64,000 bases of DNA from Dillenia suffruticosa. Taxonomy: Eukaryota > Streptophyta > Magnoliopsida > Dilleniales > Dilleniaceae. The stretch spans positions 8,459,109 to 8,523,108 of the forward strand of contig JAVTVX010000009.1 in the NCBI GenBank assembly GCA_033439265.1, read 5' to 3'. Positions 62,901 to 64,000 of this stretch are shown one piece after another. Below the pieces are notes generated by a model. The model had not been told where the DNA came from. It did not search any database and saw only the letters and a program-made list of their open reading frames with translations. The first letter of the stretch is position 1. Every line of letters begins with the position of its first letter. A program made the translations under genes and the position numbers.

Positions 62901-63484
62901 CATCATTAGAATCAAACCCGGATGAATAGAACTCGACACCGGCTGGTAGAACACACTGCAATTCCACAGCATCACAACAAAGAAGAGGAAAATGAAGTCA
63001 AGCCCATCCATTGTTACTGAGACAACAAAATGCAAAGGTGTTGATTTCCTATCAAATAAGCAGCTTTTTCGAATTCAAGCACATCCCTCATCAATTTTCT
63101 TTTCTCCGTTTGTAATATAACCCCTCATTTTCAAAATTTCAGTTTGAAGGAATTGTCAACTTCGATTTCCCCTCCATCACTACAATACAACATGACCACA
63201 CTTACAAGTACTAAAAATTCGAATTTTCATAAACCAGACACAATTCAGACAGAAGCCGGAGACAAGAAAAGCAATGAAAACAAGCTGCAAAATTGAAGTG
63301 AAAAACTTACCGTAGGAAGCTGAGGAGGTGGAGGAGGGTAGAGAGAGTGATCGGTAGGAGGGTACTGATCAAGAAGCGAAGGCAAGTACAATTCGGAAGT
63401 TCCATGAAACCCTTTGTTGCCATCAAGTGTTCGAATCTCAGGTCCTATCCCACACACCACGAAGTACTCGAAGATCCGAGCCAT
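34169..63484 (-). CDS. SCD1: DENN domain and WD repeat-containing protein SCD1
   Basis: A complete gene of 31 coding exons over 29.3 kb, ATG at 63484 and TAA at 34171-34169, totalling 3627 nt and 1208 residues (Arabidopsis SCD1, STOMATAL CYTOKINESIS DEFECTIVE 1, is about 1187). Every splice junction I placed is GT..AG and keeps frame. The N-terminus MARIFEYFVVCGIGPE opens a tripartite DENN domain (about residues 1-440). A helical linker follows (about 440-820), then eight WD40 repeats (about 845-1208) ending LRLWDATINI. DENN proteins act with Rab GTPases, often as exchange factors. Arabidopsis SCD1 acts with SCD2 in clathrin-linked trafficking, cytokinesis and polarised growth. Exon coordinates are in the three part entries. 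Large introns hold transposons in both orientations, yet the coding sequence appears intact. Confidence 0.95.
36389..36538. mobile_element. Solo LTR, Copia-like, in SCD1 intron 29
   Basis: 150 bp bounded by TGTTATG..CCCAACA and flanked by the 5-bp target duplication GAGAC (36384-36388 and 36539-36543). It contains TATA-like sequence around 36467-36480 on the plus strand. The perfect duplication and short LTR indicate a full element removed by LTR recombination. It lies opposite to the transcription of SCD1. Confidence 0.85.
37909..38791. mobile_element. Non-autonomous hAT element in SCD1 intron 29
   Basis: 883 bp with terminal inverted repeats caatgttatta..taataacattg, flanked by the 8-bp target duplication GTTAAAAC (37901-37908 and 38792-38799), the hAT signature. 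Subterminal parts contain aaccggaccgagccaccgg and related direct and inverted motifs. The interior has repeats of gagatctctc and a (GA)n run at 38443-38475. No transposase is encoded. Confidence 0.88.
39746..41114 (-). other. SCD1 intron 25
   Basis: About 1.4 kb. Near 40850 and 40930 two related segments contain ttggctaaccaagtcacccatggccagaggg-like and ttgctgaaccaagtgtgcccatcaccagagg-like sequence. This is a small local duplication, about 75 bp apart. Nothing else is recognised. Confidence 0.45.
42285..48622 (-). CDS. SCD1: SCD1 exons 11-22, linker region
   Basis: Exons: 48622-48427, 48302-48173, 47997-47943, 47836-47792, 47340-47265, 47152-47079, 46996-46946, 46329-46172, 44961-44914, 43723-43666, 43567-43484, 42540-42285. 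They encode residues about 415-824. Landmarks: FLDYLERGTGSDESNNNLL, EEQEEKRKQILAAASGALE, DPLSSFEYGTIL, MFKKDANNVSDYIQRHLL, FWEGYFDYLMERSS, GLGLPDTDSWFMIETIAEK and EASGRSWVQSMFSRDT. The region is mainly helical, with a Ser/Gln-rich end before the WD repeats. The exon 19 donor is assigned to the strong GTAAGA at 44913. A nearer GT is possible. Confidence 0.9.
48050..48135 (-). mobile_element. RTE LINE (or derived SINE) 3'-end fragment in SCD1 intron 12
   Basis: About 80 bp with aacaacgacgacgacgacg, then ccttaatcccaaattttggg and atcggccgtttgagagacc. It is a diverged copy of the 3' end of the LINE in intron 8 (caacaacaac.., cttaatcccaatagttgggg, tcggccatttgagagac). It fills nearly half of a 175-bp intron. 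Confidence 0.75.
49665..63484 (-). CDS. SCD1: SCD1 exons 1-10, DENN module
   Basis: Exons in transcript order (higher to lower coordinate): 63484-63311, 62955-62862, 60534-60333, 59551-59410, 59241-59141, 56041-55978, 55753-55640, 53126-52915, 49920-49866, 49748-49665. They encode residues 1-414. Readable landmarks: SLLDQYPPTDHSLYPPPPPQ (exon 1), GDGSKIYVSCIAFRDP (exon 3), PLWDVIAYMVSNVPLPTPG (exon 4, central DENN), ERRILLRSNK (exon 5), LISEAICHLIYPFRWQ (exon 6), SGVDYIDAPTPYMMGLHSG (exon 7), EIPPIPEPEMSSLRADL (exon 8) and FASILGGYRNFI (exon 9). These match the uDENN, cDENN and dDENN order. Confidence 0.93.
50754..52367 (-). mobile_element. 5'-truncated RTE-type LINE in SCD1 intron 8
   Basis: 1614 bp flanked by the 9-bp target duplication GAAAAGATA (50745-50753 and 52368-52376). 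On the minus strand the element enters directly in the reverse transcriptase frame, continues to a stop at 50959, then has an A/T-rich 3' UTR and ends with a motif ccgaccccaactattggg and a (GTT)n tail. Lack of the endonuclease part shows 5' truncation during target-primed reverse transcription. It has the same orientation as SCD1. The unbroken RT frame and identical target duplications indicate a recent insertion. Confidence 0.9.
50959..52341 (-). CDS. LINE reverse transcriptase, truncated but open
   Basis: A 460-codon frame with no stop back to the truncated 5' end of the element (52367). It has the non-LTR RT landmarks in order: YRGIKLMSHTMKLWERVIE, ISQNQFGFMPGRST, MVFIDLEKAYDRVPRDLLWW, GLHQGSALSPLLF, then the catalytic box MLFADDIVLV, FRYLGSIIQNDG, and a C-terminal RMLRWMCGKTRRDRIRN and CRLRWFGHVQRRP. 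The F-A-D-D box and the final RWFGHVQRRP part are typical of plant RTE/BovB-like elements. The first listed codon is GTG, so this is not a true start. Expression as a full LINE protein is not expected. Confidence 0.9.
   Translation of the reverse strand: MWKCLGEFGIKILTDIFNKIWETRRMPQIWRKSVIVPLYKNKGDIQDCSNYRGIKLMSHTMKLWERVIEHRLRLEISISQNQFGFMPGRSTTEAIHLLRHLMEKYRAQKRDLHMVFIDLEKAYDRVPRDLLWWALMKKGISLRYINLIRDMYEGAITGVSTRGGLSDSFPINIGLHQGSALSPLLFAVVIDEITKNIQDEIPWCMLFADDIVLVDETIESVSAKLELWRFTLETSGFRLSRSKTEYMRCGFSDRPRNDEETIRLDGQEVPKSERFRYLGSIIQNDGNIDGDVNHRIQAGWMKWRRASGILCDHTMPLHLKGKFYRSVVRPTLLYGTECWAVKQQQEQKMSVAEMRMLRWMCGKTRRDRIRNEEIRNKLGVSSIVDKMRECRLRWFGHVQRRPNDAPVRRTENLNLDSLVKRRGRPLKTWMQVIRKDLKIKGLEEEMVLDRNGWRSRIRTN
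53127..55639 (-). other. SCD1 intron 7
   Basis: About 2.5 kb with no gene or transposon end recognised. It holds a poly(A) run followed by (CA)n at 53898-53941. Confidence 0.6.
56642..56886. mobile_element. Candidate MITE in SCD1 intron 5
   Basis: About 245 bp with imperfect inverted ends. The left end is gggagcgtttggataaac..atgaaaag, and the right end reverse-complemented is ggggtgtttggttcc..cataaaag. The interior is A/T-rich. The ends resemble common plant MITEs, but no target duplication is clear, so the superfamily is not assigned. Confidence 0.55.
61955..62690 (-). mobile_element. RTE LINE fragments, partly in tandem, in SCD1 intron 2
   Basis: Two direct copies of a 3'-end-like segment, about 246 bp apart (ggat of gttggatc at 62015 and 62261), each contain ctaagtctttatcc(c)aagttagttgg, ctgtcttttct and aatcatgtcacttc. 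Downstream on the plus strand, 62400-62690 is the reverse complement of a decayed RTE RT C-terminal part: minus-strand SVAEMRTSRSF corresponds to SVAEMRMLRW of the intron 8 LINE. All point the same way as SCD1. Confidence 0.7.
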
Positions 63485-64000
63485 TGAAGTGCTTCAATCA
63501 AATACCGCAGATCTAAAATTGAAATCCACAGTAATCACAATTGAATCTATTGGTCTTCATAGGTGTGTGTGTGTGCGAGAGAGAGAGAGAGAGGGGGGGG
63601 GGAGAATCGCTTGATTGTCAGATTCGATTTGATTTACGTTCTTTGAACTGTCGTATGATGGTTGAAAGGGGAACTGGATTTCTCGGGTTGTCAAACGGGG
63701 CGTCCCGATAGCAACTACGCTTTGACATGGGCGATTTGCCCTGCCGATTTCCTAATACACACGATCAGCAACGTGCCCAACAAATTAAAATTAGAATTAA
63801 TTTGAAATGAAATAAACTTTATAATTCAATTAAATGAACTCCTTGGTTAAAATTACAAATTAAAATATAAAATTCAATTGAATTTCTATGCTCAGATAAT
63901 AAAAATAAAATATATAATTTATTTTTTAATATTACTATTTATTTAATTACTTTTAAATTTTTCTCTCTTTAACAGTAATTATAATAAAATAGTTATTTAA
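63485..64000 (-). promoter_or_regulatory. SCD1 5' UTR and upstream region
   Basis: Directly upstream of the ATG (63485-63740) the sequence is less AT-rich and carries a (GA)n(G)n tract at 63576-63602, which reads as a CT-rich 5' leader on the gene strand, common in plant housekeeping promoters. No TATA box is assigned. Beyond about 63780 the DNA is AT-rich with nothing recognised. Confidence 0.45.

Noticed and set aside
1-64000. CRISPR arrays, bacterial operons, tRNA or rRNA genes
   Set aside because: Nothing of this kind is visible. The tandem repeats present are microsatellites, transposon subterminal motifs or local duplications.

Overview
This is nuclear DNA of an angiosperm, most likely a eudicot. 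The evidence is split genes with GT..AG introns, a nucleus-encoded plastid chaperonin with a transit peptide, an orthologue of Arabidopsis SCD1, and a dense load of plant transposons (Copia, CACTA, hAT, RTE-type LINE, SINE-like) plus an endogenous pararetrovirus. Nothing bacterial or CRISPR-like is present. The species cannot be named from the sequence alone.

Layout. 1-6900: a decayed endogenous pararetrovirus (Caulimoviridae type), read on the minus strand as coat protein, protease, reverse transcriptase, RNase H, distal ORF and promoter/leader. The promoter/leader end is duplicated head to head, making a palindrome of about 2.4 kb. 6900-7300: AT-rich DNA. 7490-9022: a broken plus-strand Copia RT/RNase H. 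10622-14485: a broken minus-strand Copia with gag, protease, integrase, RT and RNase H. 15170-16155: a non-autonomous CACTA element with a 3-bp target duplication. 16400-20450: the CPN20 chaperonin gene (five coding exons) and a second upstream copy of its promoter/5' leader. 20820-22083: SINE-like and Copia fragments. 23442-30169: a Copia element with both LTRs but a deleted RT core. 31572-32315: an unrecognised Gln/Pro/Tyr-rich ORF. 34169-63484: a complete SCD1 gene on the minus strand, 31 coding exons and 1208 codons by my splicing, with introns carrying a solo LTR, an hAT element, an RTE LINE and smaller fragments.

The two confident host genes are unrelated in function. CPN20 is the plastid co-chaperonin that works with Cpn60. 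SCD1 is a DENN/WD40 protein of membrane traffic and cytokinesis.

Most notable observations: (1) a frame-preserving 84-bp tandem duplication of the last 28 codons of CPN20 lying directly behind its TAG stop; (2) the duplicated CPN20 promoter/leader with heat-shock-element-like sites; (3) the palindromic viral promoter block, a possible source of hairpin RNA; (4) several precisely bounded transposons with target duplications inside SCD1 introns; (5) an SCD1 intron whose two splice sites carry the same 11-nt sequence. I did not find a clearly new multi-gene system. All splice sites were assigned by eye from reading frame, GT/AG rules and remembered family sequence.
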